Of a stretch of 64,000 nt of DNA, positions 26,768 to 36,234 are shown one piece after another. Numbering within the stretch: position 1 is the stretch's first letter; each line of letters starts with the position of its first letter. Where the stretch lies: positions 1 through 64,000 of the forward strand of contig NZ_JAGILA010000001.1 in NCBI RefSeq assembly GCF_017874595.1, read 5' to 3'. The notes under the pieces were generated by a model, which saw nothing but the letters and a program-made list of their open reading frames with translations, was not told the DNA's origin and did not search any database. The stretch is from Sinorhizobium kostiense. GTDB lineage: Bacteria > Pseudomonadota > Alphaproteobacteria > Rhizobiales > Rhizobiaceae. Both the position numbers and the translations under genes were made by a program.

Positions 26768-29494
26768 ATGAACAGCGCGGATGTTGTGCACACATGCCTG
26801 GCAGGTGATGCCGGGATGTCGGACTTACCGGATTTTCGCACCGCGCTCGATACCCTTCCGCTCGCCGTCTACATGACCGATGCAGACGGCTACGTCACCT
26901 ATTTCAACGCAGCCGCGGCAGATCTCGCCGGACGAAAGCCGATCTTGGGGAGGGACCGCTGGTGCGTGACATGGGAGCTTCGACGGCCCGACGGAACGGC
27001 GCTGCCGCACGATCAATGCCCGATGGCCATGGCGCTGAAGACGGGCCGCCCGGCCAGGGGCCAGGAATTGCTCGCCGTTCGGCCGGACGGTACGGTGGTC
27101 CTCCTTCTCTCACACCCAACCCCGATCTTCGACAGGACAGGGACACTCACAGGTGCCGTCAATCTGCTTGTCGACATTACCGATCGCCAAAGGGTGGAGG
27201 AAGACTCCCGATACCTCGCTGCAATCGTCGAATCCTCCGACGACGCCATCGTCTCCAAGGATCTGAATGGCATCGTCACCAGTTGGAACAAGGGTGCCGA
27301 ACGCCTTTTCGGATACACGGCCGATGAAGTGATCGGCAAATCGATCACGCTTCTGATGCCGCCCGGCTACGAGAACGAGGAGCCGAACATCCTCAGCCGG
27401 ATCCGCAAAGGCGAGCGTATCGACCACTACGAGACGTTGCGGCAGCGCAAGGACGGCAGCCTCGTCAACATCTCCCTGACCGTTTCGCCCGTGCGTGATG
27501 CTGGCGGCTGCATCATCGGCGCTTCGAAGATCGCGCGCGACATCAGCGAAACCAAGCGGGCGGCGGAGGCGTTGACGGCGCGCCTGCGCGAACAGGCTGC
27601 CCTCTACAGCCTCGCCCAAAGGCAGCAACGCTCAAAAGACATTGCAGAAATCTACGAGGCGTCGCTGGATGCCATCCAAAGCGCACTCTCGTGCAACCGC
27701 GCCTCGATACTGCTCTTCGACAAGTCCGAAAGGATGCGCTTCGTCGCCTGGCGCGGCCTCTCCGAGGAATACCGGCAGGCCGTCGATGGCCACTCTCCCT
27801 GGACCGTCGATGCAGTGGATCCCGAGCCGATATTCATCGAAGACACCAATCTCTCCGATATCGCGCAAGAACTCAGATCGGTGATCGCGGCGGAGGGCAT
27901 AGCCGCACTCGGCTTCATTCCACTCGTCGCCGAAGGACGGCTCATCGGCAAGTTCATGACCTATTATGACCTGCCGCATCCCTTCACCGCCAACGAGATC
28001 AGCGTGGCCCTGACGATTGCGCGGCAGCTCGGCTTCAGCATCGAGCGCCTCCGCGCTGAAGATGCGAGGCAGCGCGCGCAGGCGCTGCTGCGCCGCAAGG
28101 AAGCGCTGGAGAGAGCCCGAGCAGCCGAATTGATGGCAATCATGCAGGCGGTGCCCGCGTCGATCTGGATTGCGCGCACCCCCGATTGCCGGGTCATCAG
28201 CGGCAACCGAGCCGCCTATGAGCTCCTGCGGCAGCCGGACGACGCCAATCTCTCGCTGTCGGCGCCAGCCGGCGAACGGCCCGACAACTTCGAAATCTTC
28301 TCCGAGGGGCGGCTGCTGACTGCCGAGGAAATGCCTGTGCAGAGGGCAGCGCGCGGTGAGGAGGTCCCAAATTTCGAAGAGGAAATCCGTTTCGACGACG
28401 GTTCGTCGCGTTACCTCTTGGGTAACGCGACACCATTGCGCGATGCTGCTGGCGAGGTGATCGGCGCGGTGGCGGCATCCGTGGACATAACCGAGCGCAA
28501 ACAGGCGGAAGAGGCCCTTCAGGAGAGCGAGCAGCGGCTCCAGATTGCGCTTGCGGCCGGGCGAATGGGGGCTTGGGAATGGAACCCGGCTACCGGTGAG
28601 GTGATATGGTCACCTGGGCTGGAGGCGCTTCATAGCCTCGAACCGGGCACCTTCGGCGGCACCTTTGCCGATTTCAAGCGGGACATTCATCCTGACGACC
28701 TCCCGCTTGTCGAACTCGAAATCGCAAGGGCCCTGGAGAGCAAGCAGAACTATCATGTCGTCTACCGGATCCGGCTTGCCGACGGCACGATCCGGTGGAT
28801 GGAGGCGTTCGGGCAGTTTTCGGTGCCCGGACCCGGGCGTCCGGTAAAGCTTGCCGGCGTCTGCATGGATATCACCGAACGAAAGGAAGCAGAGTCCCAG
28901 CGCAATCTTCTGGTCGCCGAGCTCAGCCATCGGGTCAAGAACACGCTTGCGATCGTCAACTCGATCGCGCGCCAGTCCTTTTCGACCAATCCGGATGCGC
29001 ACGAGGCGCAGAGATCTTTCGATGCCCGCATCCGCGCGTTGGCGCAAACGCACACACGCCTTGCGGAGGCGAATTGGTCCGGAGTTTCGCTCGAAACGGT
29101 GCTCTCGGACGAACTGTCGCCATACCAGGACGCGGACACGAACAACATCACGCTGCGTGGACCGAGGACGATGTTGCCACCGAAACATGCACTCACCCTC
29201 GGAATGGCCGCGCATGAACTCGCCACAAACGCGGAGAAGCACGGGGCGCTATCGACGCAGGGCGGCTGTGTTGAAATCGAGTGGGCCCTCGATCCGCAAG
29301 AGAAAAAACTGCGGATCTGCTGGCGGGAAACGGGCGGGCCGCCTGTCCTTGCGCCAAAGCGCAACGGTTTTGGCCGCCTGCTACTGGAGCGAGTCCTCGC
29401 CCCGGACTTGGGCGGCGAGGTGCACCTCGAATTCGCGCCGCAGGGGCTGAAATGCACGATCGACCTCCCGCATCCGGGGGGAGCTTTCCCATGA
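26768..29494 (+). CDS. exsG: Multi-PAS HWE-family sensor histidine kinase ExsG
   Basis: A 908-residue cytoplasmic kinase with no clear membrane span. Order: PAS (~20-140), PAS (~145-265, SWNKGAERLFGYTADEVIGK), GAF (~275-435), PAS (~455-575), PAS/PAC (~585-710), then HWE/HisKA_2 kinase with H-box ELSHRVKNTLAIV and N-box HELATNAEKHGAL. The start ATG at 26768 has GGAGGGGGAACT before it; the longer upstream frame is not used. Its stop overlaps the exsF start (ATGA). It should phosphorylate the single-domain ExsF. The signal is unknown. The name rests on conserved position between exsH and exsF. Confidence 0.9.
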   Translation: MNSADVVHTCLAGDAGMSDLPDFRTALDTLPLAVYMTDADGYVTYFNAAAADLAGRKPILGRDRWCVTWELRRPDGTALPHDQCPMAMALKTGRPARGQELLAVRPDGTVVLLLSHPTPIFDRTGTLTGAVNLLVDITDRQRVEEDSRYLAAIVESSDDAIVSKDLNGIVTSWNKGAERLFGYTADEVIGKSITLLMPPGYENEEPNILSRIRKGERIDHYETLRQRKDGSLVNISLTVSPVRDAGGCIIGASKIARDISETKRAAEALTARLREQAALYSLAQRQQRSKDIAEIYEASLDAIQSALSCNRASILLFDKSERMRFVAWRGLSEEYRQAVDGHSPWTVDAVDPEPIFIEDTNLSDIAQELRSVIAAEGIAALGFIPLVAEGRLIGKFMTYYDLPHPFTANEISVALTIARQLGFSIERLRAEDARQRAQALLRRKEALERARAAELMAIMQAVPASIWIARTPDCRVISGNRAAYELLRQPDDANLSLSAPAGERPDNFEIFSEGRLLTAEEMPVQRAARGEEVPNFEEEIRFDDGSSRYLLGNATPLRDAAGEVIGAVAASVDITERKQAEEALQESEQRLQIALAAGRMGAWEWNPATGEVIWSPGLEALHSLEPGTFGGTFADFKRDIHPDDLPLVELEIARALESKQNYHVVYRIRLADGTIRWMEAFGQFSVPGPGRPVKLAGVCMDITERKEAESQRNLLVAELSHRVKNTLAIVNSIARQSFSTNPDAHEAQRSFDARIRALAQTHTRLAEANWSGVSLETVLSDELSPYQDADTNNITLRGPRTMLPPKHALTLGMAAHELATNAEKHGALSTQGGCVEIEWALDPQEKKLRICWRETGGPPVLAPKRNGFGRLLLERVLAPDLGGEVHLEFAPQGLKCTIDLPHPGGAFP

Positions 29495-29856
29495 CGCCGG
29501 CCGAGCCATGTCGCGTCTTCGTCGTCGAAGACGAATTTCTGGTCGCCTTACAGATAGAGGAGGATCTCGCGGCAGCAGGGTACATGGTAGTCGGTCCATT
29601 CACCAGCCTCGCTTCCTCCCTCGCTGCTCTACGGACGGAACACTTCGAGGTGGCGACCCTGGACCTCAATTTGCGCGGCGAACCCGGCTATCCACTGGTC
29701 GATGCACTGTTGGAACGACGCGTACCCGTGCTGCTGCTGACCGGCTACGCAGTGTCGGATCTGCCCGAACGCTATCGGGCGCTGCCCCGCCTGACAAAGC
29801 CGTTCGACGGCGCGACTCTCATTCGGAATATCGCCAGCCTTCTATCCGGAAAGTGA
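29491..29856 (+). CDS. exsF: Single-domain response regulator ExsF
   Basis: 121 residues comprising only a CheY-like receiver. Acidic pocket VVEDE near the N-terminus, phosphoacceptor D58 in LDLNLRG, conserved Thr in LLLTGY, and Lys in LTKPF. There is no output domain, so it probably acts by protein contact or as a phosphorelay intermediate. The ATG overlaps the exsG stop by 4 bp, so the two are co-translated. HWE kinases commonly pair with such stand-alone receivers. Confidence 0.9.
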   Translation: MTPAEPCRVFVVEDEFLVALQIEEDLAAAGYMVVGPFTSLASSLAALRTEHFEVATLDLNLRGEPGYPLVDALLERRVPVLLLTGYAVSDLPERYRALPRLTKPFDGATLIRNIASLLSGK

Positions 29857-29918
29857 GGGTTCTCGCCGGCCGGCGCAGCGCGGATCAGGAAAATATGGGC
29901 GGTCCGGCCGGCACGAGA

Positions 29919-30167
29919 CTATACTTCAGCCGGGAAGAAGTCGGAAAGCGGCACCTGGAGCGCGCCGGCAATGCGTTTCAGTTTCGCCGGATCGTGATCG
30001 CTGCCGCTTTCGATCTCGTTGATCTCGACACTGGTAAGGCCACAGGTGACGGCAAGGTCTTCAACACTGTAACCGACAGCCTCGCGAGCGGCCCTGACGC
30101 GGACGGCAATATTGCTAGCGGGCAAGAGGGAGGCCTGTGCGCCGATATGGGAGGGGGAAATGGACAT
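29919..30167 (-). CDS. Small XRE-family helix-turn-helix protein
   Basis: 82 residues. A Cro/CI-type helix-turn-helix covers ~20-75: VRAAREAVGYSVEDLAVTCG then VEINEIESGSDHDPAKLKRIAGAL, ending LSDFFPAEV. No oligomerisation or sensor domain. Convergent with exsF (62-bp gap). The target is unknown; autoregulation or control of neighbouring exs or que genes are possibilities only. Confidence 0.8.
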   Translation of the reverse strand: MSISPSHIGAQASLLPASNIAVRVRAAREAVGYSVEDLAVTCGLTSVEINEIESGSDHDPAKLKRIAGALQVPLSDFFPAEV

Positions 30168-30456
30168 AAATGTCTCCTTCTCAAGGCATTAAATTCTTGC
30201 GAATTCGATGTGGAGTGCGGGTGACAGGCGCCGTTAACACGGCGGTAACGTTTTATGTCATTGTTGTAACACGGACAAGCCGAAATGATGCGCCTTAACG
30301 TGGGATGAGGAAAACTGTGCGCGGGTCAGACCCTCATCCCGCGCTAACTTCCCGGAATTGATACACTTACGATTTCAGGTCGAAAGAGCTGAAATCATGA
30401 GCGTGAGGGCCGAAAGGGGATCCAGCAACCACCGATACGAGCGTGTGAAGAACGGC
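30168..30456. promoter_or_regulatory. Intergenic region with a 9-bp inverted repeat
   Basis: 289 bp between the queE stop and the XRE gene start. GGGATGAGG (30302-30310) is repeated inverted as CCTCATCCC (30332-30340) with a 21-base spacer. A second stem, GATTTCAG/CTGAAATC, lies at 30371-30396 close to the queE end and may be a terminator. The XRE gene promoter must also be here. Confidence 0.45.
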
Positions 30457-31194
30457 TTACACGCCGCGCTTGTTCCCCCACAGGAGGACGTGCAATTGCG
30501 GCAGCACACGCGCTTCGAACCATCTGTCTTCGGTAACCCTCGCCACCAACCAGCGCATCCGCTCCATCACCCCATCGATGTCGATCGGCGCATCGCTGTC
30601 CTCGGGCGGTGGCGGCGTATGATTGCCGGGCTGCAGATAGAGCGGCAATTGCGGGTAGCGAGCGGCCGCGGCCCGCGCATAGGCATAGTCCGCCTCGTCG
30701 AACACGACTACCTTCATCACCACCAGCGGCTTGTCTCCCGACGCCCGAAGACAGGCGTCAAAGGCGTCCCAATCCGTTTCCATGCCGCTCGAAGGGGGCT
30801 TGGGGCTCAGCACCAAAACATCGAGGTCGGCGAACCAGTCGCGCGCGACCGACCCTTGCGTCTCCAGGGCGAAACCGTAGCCCTCTTCATGGCCGCGGCC
30901 GATCAACTCGCCAAGGGGCTGAATGGCGGGGTTGCCCCCCGACAGCGAAATCATCAGTGGTGTGCCACCGGACAGCCGCGTGACCTCGCGCCAAACATCC
31001 TCCGTCGACATAGCGCGCCATTCTTCGCGGTAGCGACTGTCGACGGCGTGAAGGCTGTCGCACCAGGAGCAGCGGTAATCGCAACCGCCGGTGCGGACGA
31101 ACACCGTCGGCAGCCCGATCAGAACTCCCTCGCCCTGAATCGTGGGCCCGAATAACTCGCTGACGCGGATTTCGGCGGGTCGTGCGGCGGTCAT
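30457..31194 (-). CDS. queE: 7-carboxy-7-deazaguanine synthase (radical SAM) QueE
   Basis: 245 residues. The N-terminal [20 protein letters not shown] is a QueE hallmark, followed by the radical-SAM cysteines in [10 protein letters not shown] (CxxxCxxC). [11 protein letters not shown] forms part of the SAM site. It converts 6-carboxy-tetrahydropterin to 7-carboxy-7-deazaguanine in the queuosine pathway. The ATG at 31194 overlaps the queD stop by 4 bp. Third gene of queC-queD-queE. The same genes lie next to exo genes in S. meliloti, where the queC homologue was named exsB. Confidence 0.95.
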   Translation of the reverse strand: MTAARPAEIRVSELFGPTIQGEGVLIGLPTVFVRTGGCDYRCSWCDSLHAVDSRYREEWRAMSTEDVWREVTRLSGGTPLMISLSGGNPAIQPLGELIGRGHEEGYGFALETQGSVARDWFADLDVLVLSPKPPSSGMETDWDAFDACLRASGDKPLVVMKVVVFDEADYAYARAAAARYPQLPLYLQPGNHTPPPPEDSDAPIDIDGVMERMRWLVARVTEDRWFEARVLPQLHVLLWGNKRGV

Positions 31195-31550
31195 GGCCGG
31201 TATTCCGCCCAGGTCTTGGCCGTTTCGCTGACACGCACAGCCGTCGTTTCCGGGAGCCGCGCCTTGCACCATTCATAGAAATGCTGTGCCAGGCACTCCG
31301 CGGTCACGCGGTCGTGGCCGAGCACGTCGTTCAGGTGACGGTGGTCGAAAGCCTCATCGATGTAGCGCTTCAGCGGTTGGAGCTCATGGTAGTCGCGCAC
31401 GAAACCATGCTCGTTCAGGGTTTCGGCGGATAATTCGACTTCGACAATGTAATTGTGTCCGTGCAGCCGCGCACATTGATGGTCCGGCGGCAGGCTTTTC
31501 AACTGATGCGAGGCGGAGAAATGAAATTCTTTGGTGATGCGGAACATCAT
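31191..31550 (-). CDS. queD: 6-carboxytetrahydropterin synthase QueD
   Basis: 119 residues, the typical size of the PTPS-like enzyme. Zinc-binding histidines are visible in FHFSASHQL and [14 protein letters not shown], and FDHRHLND and the SETAKTW catalytic region follow. It converts dihydroneopterin triphosphate to 6-carboxytetrahydropterin, the QueE substrate. AGGAGG lies just before tandem ATGs at 31550/31547; the first overlaps the queC stop. The upstream longer frame is not used. Confidence 0.95.
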   Translation of the reverse strand: MMFRITKEFHFSASHQLKSLPPDHQCARLHGHNYIVEVELSAETLNEHGFVRDYHELQPLKRYIDEAFDHRHLNDVLGHDRVTAECLAQHFYEWCKARLPETTAVRVSETAKTWAEYRP

Positions 31551-32257
31551 TTCACCTCCTCGGCGGCAAAGGCGCCGGTGGCCGCAATCCAGTAATCCGG
31601 ATCTGCGTAATCCGTCGGGTCGGCAACCCCCGCGAGGTGAAACGCTTCGCGCCGCTCCACGCAGGTGCCGCACCGGCCGCAATGGCGCACCCCACCCTTG
31701 TAGCAGGACCAGGTCTCGGCAAAGGGCGTGCGGTGCTTCGCTCCGTCAGCGACGATATCGGCCTTGGAAACATGGACGTAAGGGGCATAAAGCGTGACGT
31801 TCGCATATCCCTCGAGCGCGTGGTTCTGCATCTTCTGGAAGGCCGCGATGAACCCGGGACGGCAATCTGGATAGATGAAGTGGTCGCCGCCGTGGACGGC
31901 AGCCGCGACGGCATCAGCCTTCTGGGCAGCAGCAACGCCGAAGGCGATCGCCAGCATTATGGCATTCCGGTTCGGCACGACCGTCGTCTTCATCGTTTCT
32001 TCGGCATAATGCCCGTCCGGCACGGCGACGTCGTCGGTCAGGGACGAACCGGTGAGATGGCGACCGATTTCGCGAATGTCTATGATCTGGTGCTGCACCC
32101 CGAGGCGCTTTGCGCAGGCGGCGGCGAAATTCAGTTCCTTACGGTGGCGCTGCCCGTAGTCGAAGGAAAGCAGGCCGACAAGCTCGCGTTCCGTGGCGAC
32201 CTTGTGCGCAAGCGAAACGGAATCCAATCCGCCGGAGCAGATTACGATGGTTTTCAT
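31547..32257 (-). CDS. queC: 7-cyano-7-deazaguanine synthase QueC (ExsB)
   Basis: 236 residues. The N-terminal PP-loop ATP motif SGGLDSVSL follows MKTIVIC. The C-terminal zinc site is CYKGGVRHCGRCGTC (four Cys). It makes preQ0 from carboxy-deazaguanine, ATP and ammonia. ExsB of S. meliloti, once proposed as a regulator of succinoglycan, is this protein. The ATG at 32257 matches the conserved start. First gene of the que operon, divergent from exoB. I saw no preQ1 riboswitch consensus upstream. Confidence 0.95.
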   Translation of the reverse strand: MKTIVICSGGLDSVSLAHKVATERELVGLLSFDYGQRHRKELNFAAACAKRLGVQHQIIDIREIGRHLTGSSLTDDVAVPDGHYAEETMKTTVVPNRNAIMLAIAFGVAAAQKADAVAAAVHGGDHFIYPDCRPGFIAAFQKMQNHALEGYANVTLYAPYVHVSKADIVADGAKHRTPFAETWSCYKGGVRHCGRCGTCVERREAFHLAGVADPTDYADPDYWIAATGAFAAEEVK

Positions 32258-32547
32258 GGCAGGTGTCCTTGTTTTGACCGGGTAGGCTGCGACCGGAGTG
32301 TTACCTGAGCGCCTTTTAGGCCAAAGAACCGACTTTGTGAATGGCCGTCGCAGCACCTCTGGTGGAATTTCGGAGGGCGCCTGAAGGCCATGCCGACCAC
32401 CGGGATTAAGTGAGTTGAAACGGCGACCACCACAGTCCAGCGGTCGATCGAACGCCGACTTTCACAATCTGTTGGAAAATCGCCGTTATTCATTGGCAGG
32501 CGTGTAGCCGCAATCAATATTCCATGCGTCATTCTCTGAGGTTTCTC

Positions 32548-33528
32548 GTGCTGAACAACAACATCCTCGTCGTCGGCGGCGCCGGCTATATCGGCTCCCA
32601 TACTTGTCTTCGGCTTGCCGAGAAGGGCTATAAGCCGGTGGTCTACGACAATCTCTCGAACGGCCATGAGGAGTTCGTCCGCTGGGGTGTTCTGGAGAAG
32701 GGCGATATTCGCGACCGGCAGCGCCTCGACGAGGTCATCGACCGGCATCGACCAAGCGCGATCCTGCATTTTGCGGCCATGATCGAGGTCGGCGAGTCTG
32801 TCAGGGATCCGGTCGCCTTCTACGACAACAACGTCATCGGTACGCTGACCCTGCTGTCGGCGACGCTTGCCGCGGGCATCGATGCCTTCGTCTTCTCGTC
32901 GACCTGCGCCACCTATGGCCTGCCGGACAGCGTGCCCATCGATGAGATGCACAAGCAGGCGCCGATCAATCCCTACGGCCGGACGAAGTGGATCTGTGAG
33001 CAGGCGATGAAGGATTACGGCCTCTACAAGGGCCTTCGCTCCGTCATGCTGCGGTATTTCAATGCCGCAGGCGCCGATTTCGAAGGCCGCATCGGCGAAT
33101 GGCACGAACCGGAGACTCACGCGATCCCGCTTGCGATCGAGGCGGCGCTCGGCCGTCGCGAAGGCTTCAAGGTCTTCGGAACCGACTACGATACGCGTGA
33201 CGGCACCTGCGTGCGCGACTATATTCACGTGCTTGATCTCGCCGATGCGCATGTGCGCGCCGTCGACTACCTGCTCGCAGGCGGCGAGAGCGTCGAGCTC
33301 AATCTGGGAACCGGCACGGGCACGACGGTGAGGGAACTGCTGACGGCGATCGAAACGGTTGCGAAGCGCCCGTTCGATGTTGCCTATGTCGGCCGGCGCG
33401 AGGGCGATTCCACGACGCTCGTCGCCAACAATGACAAGGCCCGCCAAGTGCTCGGATGGGAACCGCAATATGATCTCGCGGCGATCACCGAATCGGCGTG
33501 GAACTGGCATTCACGCAGAAACGGCTAG
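32548..33528 (+). CDS. exoB: UDP-glucose 4-epimerase ExoB/GalE
   Basis: 326 residues. NAD-binding VVGGAGYIGSH at the N-terminus, catalytic Ser-Ser-Thr in FSSTCATYG, YGRTK (YxxxK), and RDYIHVLDLADAH. It interconverts UDP-glucose and UDP-galactose and supplies the galactose that ExoY places first in the repeat unit. I prefer the GTG at 32548 (GAGG 6 bases upstream), giving MLNNNILVVGG, which agrees with the start I recall for S. meliloti ExoB. An ATG at 32524 is in frame but lacks a spaced ribosome site. Convergent with exoQ. Confidence 0.94.
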   Translation: MLNNNILVVGGAGYIGSHTCLRLAEKGYKPVVYDNLSNGHEEFVRWGVLEKGDIRDRQRLDEVIDRHRPSAILHFAAMIEVGESVRDPVAFYDNNVIGTLTLLSATLAAGIDAFVFSSTCATYGLPDSVPIDEMHKQAPINPYGRTKWICEQAMKDYGLYKGLRSVMLRYFNAAGADFEGRIGEWHEPETHAIPLAIEAALGRREGFKVFGTDYDTRDGTCVRDYIHVLDLADAHVRAVDYLLAGGESVELNLGTGTGTTVRELLTAIETVAKRPFDVAYVGRREGDSTTLVANNDKARQVLGWEPQYDLAAITESAWNWHSRRNG

Positions 33529-33550
33529 CTGGTTCCAAGAGTTACCAGCA

Positions 33551-33588
33551 CAGCGCCTTTTGCGCGTCTAGAACGGCGCGCGGCGCTG
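33551..33588. terminator. Stem-loop between convergent exoB and exoQ
   Basis: CAGCGCC (33551-33557) pairs with GGCGCTG (33582-33588), with further GC-rich pairing possible inside. It lies 23 bp after the exoB stop and 22 bp after the exoQ stop on the other strand, so it may end transcription from both sides. Confidence 0.6.
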
Positions 33589-33609
33589 TAGAGCAAAGGC
33601 GGGTGGAAA

Positions 33610-34905
33610 TCACCTGGCGCCGTGCGGCGAATGTAATGAACTGGCGCCCATGAGCGGATGGCTCCTGGCCGGACCAATCCAGGTCACGAGCGGCTGTCGG
33701 CGCACTATCGTCAGTTTTCCTGCGGTGAAATAGAGCAGGAATGAACCGACATGATAGGAGTTCAGGATGTCGACTTCGACGAAGGAGCGGATAAGAAGCA
33801 GCACCGAAATGCAGAAAAGCACCATGGCCTCGACATGGCGTTCCGCCGAAAGCACGCGCTTCAATTGCCCAAACAAGGCCATCAGCAGCACAAGGCTCAA
33901 CAGCACGAGACCGATCAATCCCGTCTCGACGGCAGTCTCGATGTATGTGTTGTGGAAATGAAAGCCACTGCGCGCCGTTATGTAGAACTCCTCCCACAGC
34001 CGCTCCGCCTCGGAGAAGCCCTGCACCCAGTAGGCCTGGTAGCCGATGCCGAAAATCGGTGACGCTTTGGCCGCCTCGATACCCTCCTGCCACAGATAGG
34101 TGCGCCCGGTCAGCGTCGAATTCTTGCCAAAGGCCCCCAAGACGATATCGAGAGCGCCGCCATAGATCAAAGCGACGGCAGCAATGCCGCCGAATGCGGA
34201 GATCGCCAGGAACAGAGCTTGTCGATTTGCAGGCCTGAGTGCCGCTATCGCTCGCATTCCAAGACCGAGCGCGATGATCGCAACCGCCGTGATGATCGAT
34301 GTCGCCGATTGTGAAGCGAAAAGCGAATAGGCCGAAATCGCTGCGGCGCCCAGGGCCGCGGCGATCCACATACCCCTTTCACCGAGGGTAAACAGCGCGA
34401 CAAAGGCGAAATAGACGCCAAGCGAGGCATAAAACCCCAATTGGTTCTTCGAGGCGAATGCGCCGACGAAACTGTATGTGCCGTCGAGCGGGTCGTAATG
34501 ATAGATGCCGAACAGCAGCGAATAGAGGAGCACGATCGTAACGCCGACCACCGTGCCCCGTGCAAGCGTGCGGATGTCGATCGTCCGCATGGCAATCAGC
34601 GCGCACACGATATGGCTCAGATATTGGATACTGGCGCGGAGCGTCACCCCCGGCGCGGCGGACCAGAACATGGAAACGCAGGCGAAAACCGCAAAGGCGA
34701 AGATCCAGAGATATTTGCCGTAGCTACCGAGAACCTTGCGGTAGTCGACAAGGATGAGCGGAAACCAGAGGCCGTAGTAGAACAGGATCGATGTCGGGCC
34801 AAACCGGGTCGAGTAGGCGAACACGAAGAGCGAAAGGGCTATGGCTGCGGTACCGTAAAGCCCATTCGCCCCGGGAGTAACGAGGCTCGCCTTCGAGATC
34901 CTCAT
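33610..34905 (-). CDS. exoQ: Succinoglycan-type polymerase ExoQ (Wzy-like)
   Basis: A 431-residue polytopic membrane protein with about 11-12 hydrophobic segments and an O-antigen-ligase/Wzy_C-type region (RTYLWQEGIEAAKASPIFGIG; FHFHNTYIETAVETGLIG). ExoQ polymerises lipid-linked repeat units in the periplasm, giving high-molecular-weight polysaccharide with ExoP. The start lies 6 bp after the exoF stop, so the two are co-transcribed (exoY-exoF-exoQ direction). In S. meliloti exoZ lies between exoB and exoQ; here only 81 bp separates them. Confidence 0.93.
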   Translation of the reverse strand: MRISKASLVTPGANGLYGTAAIALSLFVFAYSTRFGPTSILFYYGLWFPLILVDYRKVLGSYGKYLWIFAFAVFACVSMFWSAAPGVTLRASIQYLSHIVCALIAMRTIDIRTLARGTVVGVTIVLLYSLLFGIYHYDPLDGTYSFVGAFASKNQLGFYASLGVYFAFVALFTLGERGMWIAAALGAAAISAYSLFASQSATSIITAVAIIALGLGMRAIAALRPANRQALFLAISAFGGIAAVALIYGGALDIVLGAFGKNSTLTGRTYLWQEGIEAAKASPIFGIGYQAYWVQGFSEAERLWEEFYITARSGFHFHNTYIETAVETGLIGLVLLSLVLLMALFGQLKRVLSAERHVEAMVLFCISVLLLIRSFVEVDILNSYHVGSFLLYFTAGKLTIVRRQPLVTWIGPARSHPLMGASSLHSPHGAR

Positions 34906-34911
34906 GCCTGT

Positions 34912-36177
34912 TCACCGGATCGCCATCGCCGCAGTGACCTTGATGACGTCACCAGGCAGGACCGGCGTGTTCTCGCTGGCAGCGATCTCAGCCGGCTTAC
35001 CATCCTTCTCGCGAATGATGGAATAGCTGACGTTGAGGCTCTGTTCGGCGAGTTGCGCCGCTTCTGCCGATTGCATCAGGGCCTCAGCCATAAGATCCCG
35101 GCTGGTGCCGAGCTTCAGCGTCAGCGCGTCGAGCTCCGCCTCGGTGTTCTGCAATTCCTGGGCAAGCTGCGCGTCCCAGTCGTCGCGGAGGTTTGTTTCG
35201 TCCTGCGTCGCCTTGTTCATTTCCTGCTTCGCCTTCAGCGACGCCGTGTCGATGTCGAGCAGCGACGATTGGACGTCGGCTACCCGCTGCTCCAGGGAAA
35301 GCTTGCGTTGGGCGAGCGCTAGCCCCTTGTCAGCGAGACTGTCGACATTGTCGCGGTCCTGCATCGCCAGTTCGAGTTGGCGGGCTTGCGTTTCGGCTTT
35401 CTTGGCCAGCGACTCGATCTCGCTTTGGAGCAGCGACTTTAGATCACCGAGTGCGGCGAGTTGCCGCTTCTGACGCTTGTCACGCGATTCCATCAACGCG
35501 CGTTCGCTGGCGAGCAGCTCGTTGGCGCCAGGAACGTTCTTCAGCTCCGTTGGAAGTGTCACCTCATCGCGGTTGCCGATCTCCGCCCGCAGGCGTGCGC
35601 GGCGAATGAGCAGCCGGTTGCGCTCGGCCACCAGCACTGCGGATTCGCCGCTTGACTGGATGAAGTCGCGGGCGAAACGCTGACCACTGTCGGCGCGCCG
35701 CAATCCGCCTGCAAGGCTGACCGCCTTCAACACTGTGAGATTTGGCGCGAATGGGTATTCGCCCGGGGTCTGCACCTCTCCATGGAGATACAGCGGCCGA
35801 TACTGCGCCATTTCGACCGAGGCCGACGGGCGGTCCCTAAGACCGAAGAGCGTCTGTATCTTGACGCCGATCTCTTCGGCGAGTTCCGTCGTCGTCCTGC
35901 CGGAGGCGGGCAGATCTCCAACAAAGGGCAGCGAAATGCTGCCCGAGGAGCCGACCGTGTATTCGCCGCTGACGGCTCCCCAATCGCGCACGGCGCCTTC
36001 GGCGGTCTGCCACTCGGCGACCCGGACCCGCAACTTGTCCATGACGCCCAGTCGATATTCTTCAGCCGATGCCGTCGCGACCCCGCAGAAGACGGTTGCC
36101 ACGCAGATCGCGGCACGGGCAAACTGGAGAAGCATGCCGGGACCGCAGCGTCTCCCTGGTTTTTTAATGGATGGCAT
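34912..36177 (-). CDS. exoF: Outer-membrane polysaccharide export protein ExoF
   Basis: 421 residues, the length I recall for S. meliloti ExoF. Signal peptide (~1-40, FARAAICVATVFCGVATASA). A polysaccharide-export (Wza/SLBB-type) domain (YRLGVMDKLRVRVAEW; YLHGEVQTPGEYPFAPNLTV) is followed by a long coiled-coil (~190-350). It helps initial lipid-linked sugar assembly and export through the outer membrane with ExoP and ExoQ. I choose ATG 36177 over 36192 because AGAAGG lies 6 bases before it. It lies 57 bp after exoY. Confidence 0.93.
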   Translation of the reverse strand: MPSIKKPGRRCGPGMLLQFARAAICVATVFCGVATASAEEYRLGVMDKLRVRVAEWQTAEGAVRDWGAVSGEYTVGSSGSISLPFVGDLPASGRTTTELAEEIGVKIQTLFGLRDRPSASVEMAQYRPLYLHGEVQTPGEYPFAPNLTVLKAVSLAGGLRRADSGQRFARDFIQSSGESAVLVAERNRLLIRRARLRAEIGNRDEVTLPTELKNVPGANELLASERALMESRDKRQKRQLAALGDLKSLLQSEIESLAKKAETQARQLELAMQDRDNVDSLADKGLALAQRKLSLEQRVADVQSSLLDIDTASLKAKQEMNKATQDETNLRDDWDAQLAQELQNTEAELDALTLKLGTSRDLMAEALMQSAEAAQLAEQSLNVSYSIIREKDGKPAEIAASENTPVLPGDVIKVTAAMAIR

Positions 36178-36234
36178 TTTCGCCCTTCTCATTGATTGGC
36201 GTGGTCTTGGCCGCAGCGGCCAACACCAAGGATT

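Noticed and set aside
32258..32547. Possible preQ1 riboswitch before queC
   Set aside because: The leader lacks the preQ1-I C-rich loop and A-rich tail pattern; no other class could be recognised by eye.
32254..33510. Minus-strand 418-codon frame across exoB
   Set aside because: Antisense shadow of a strongly recognised UDP-glucose epimerase in GC-rich DNA; its protein has low-complexity Arg/Asp composition.
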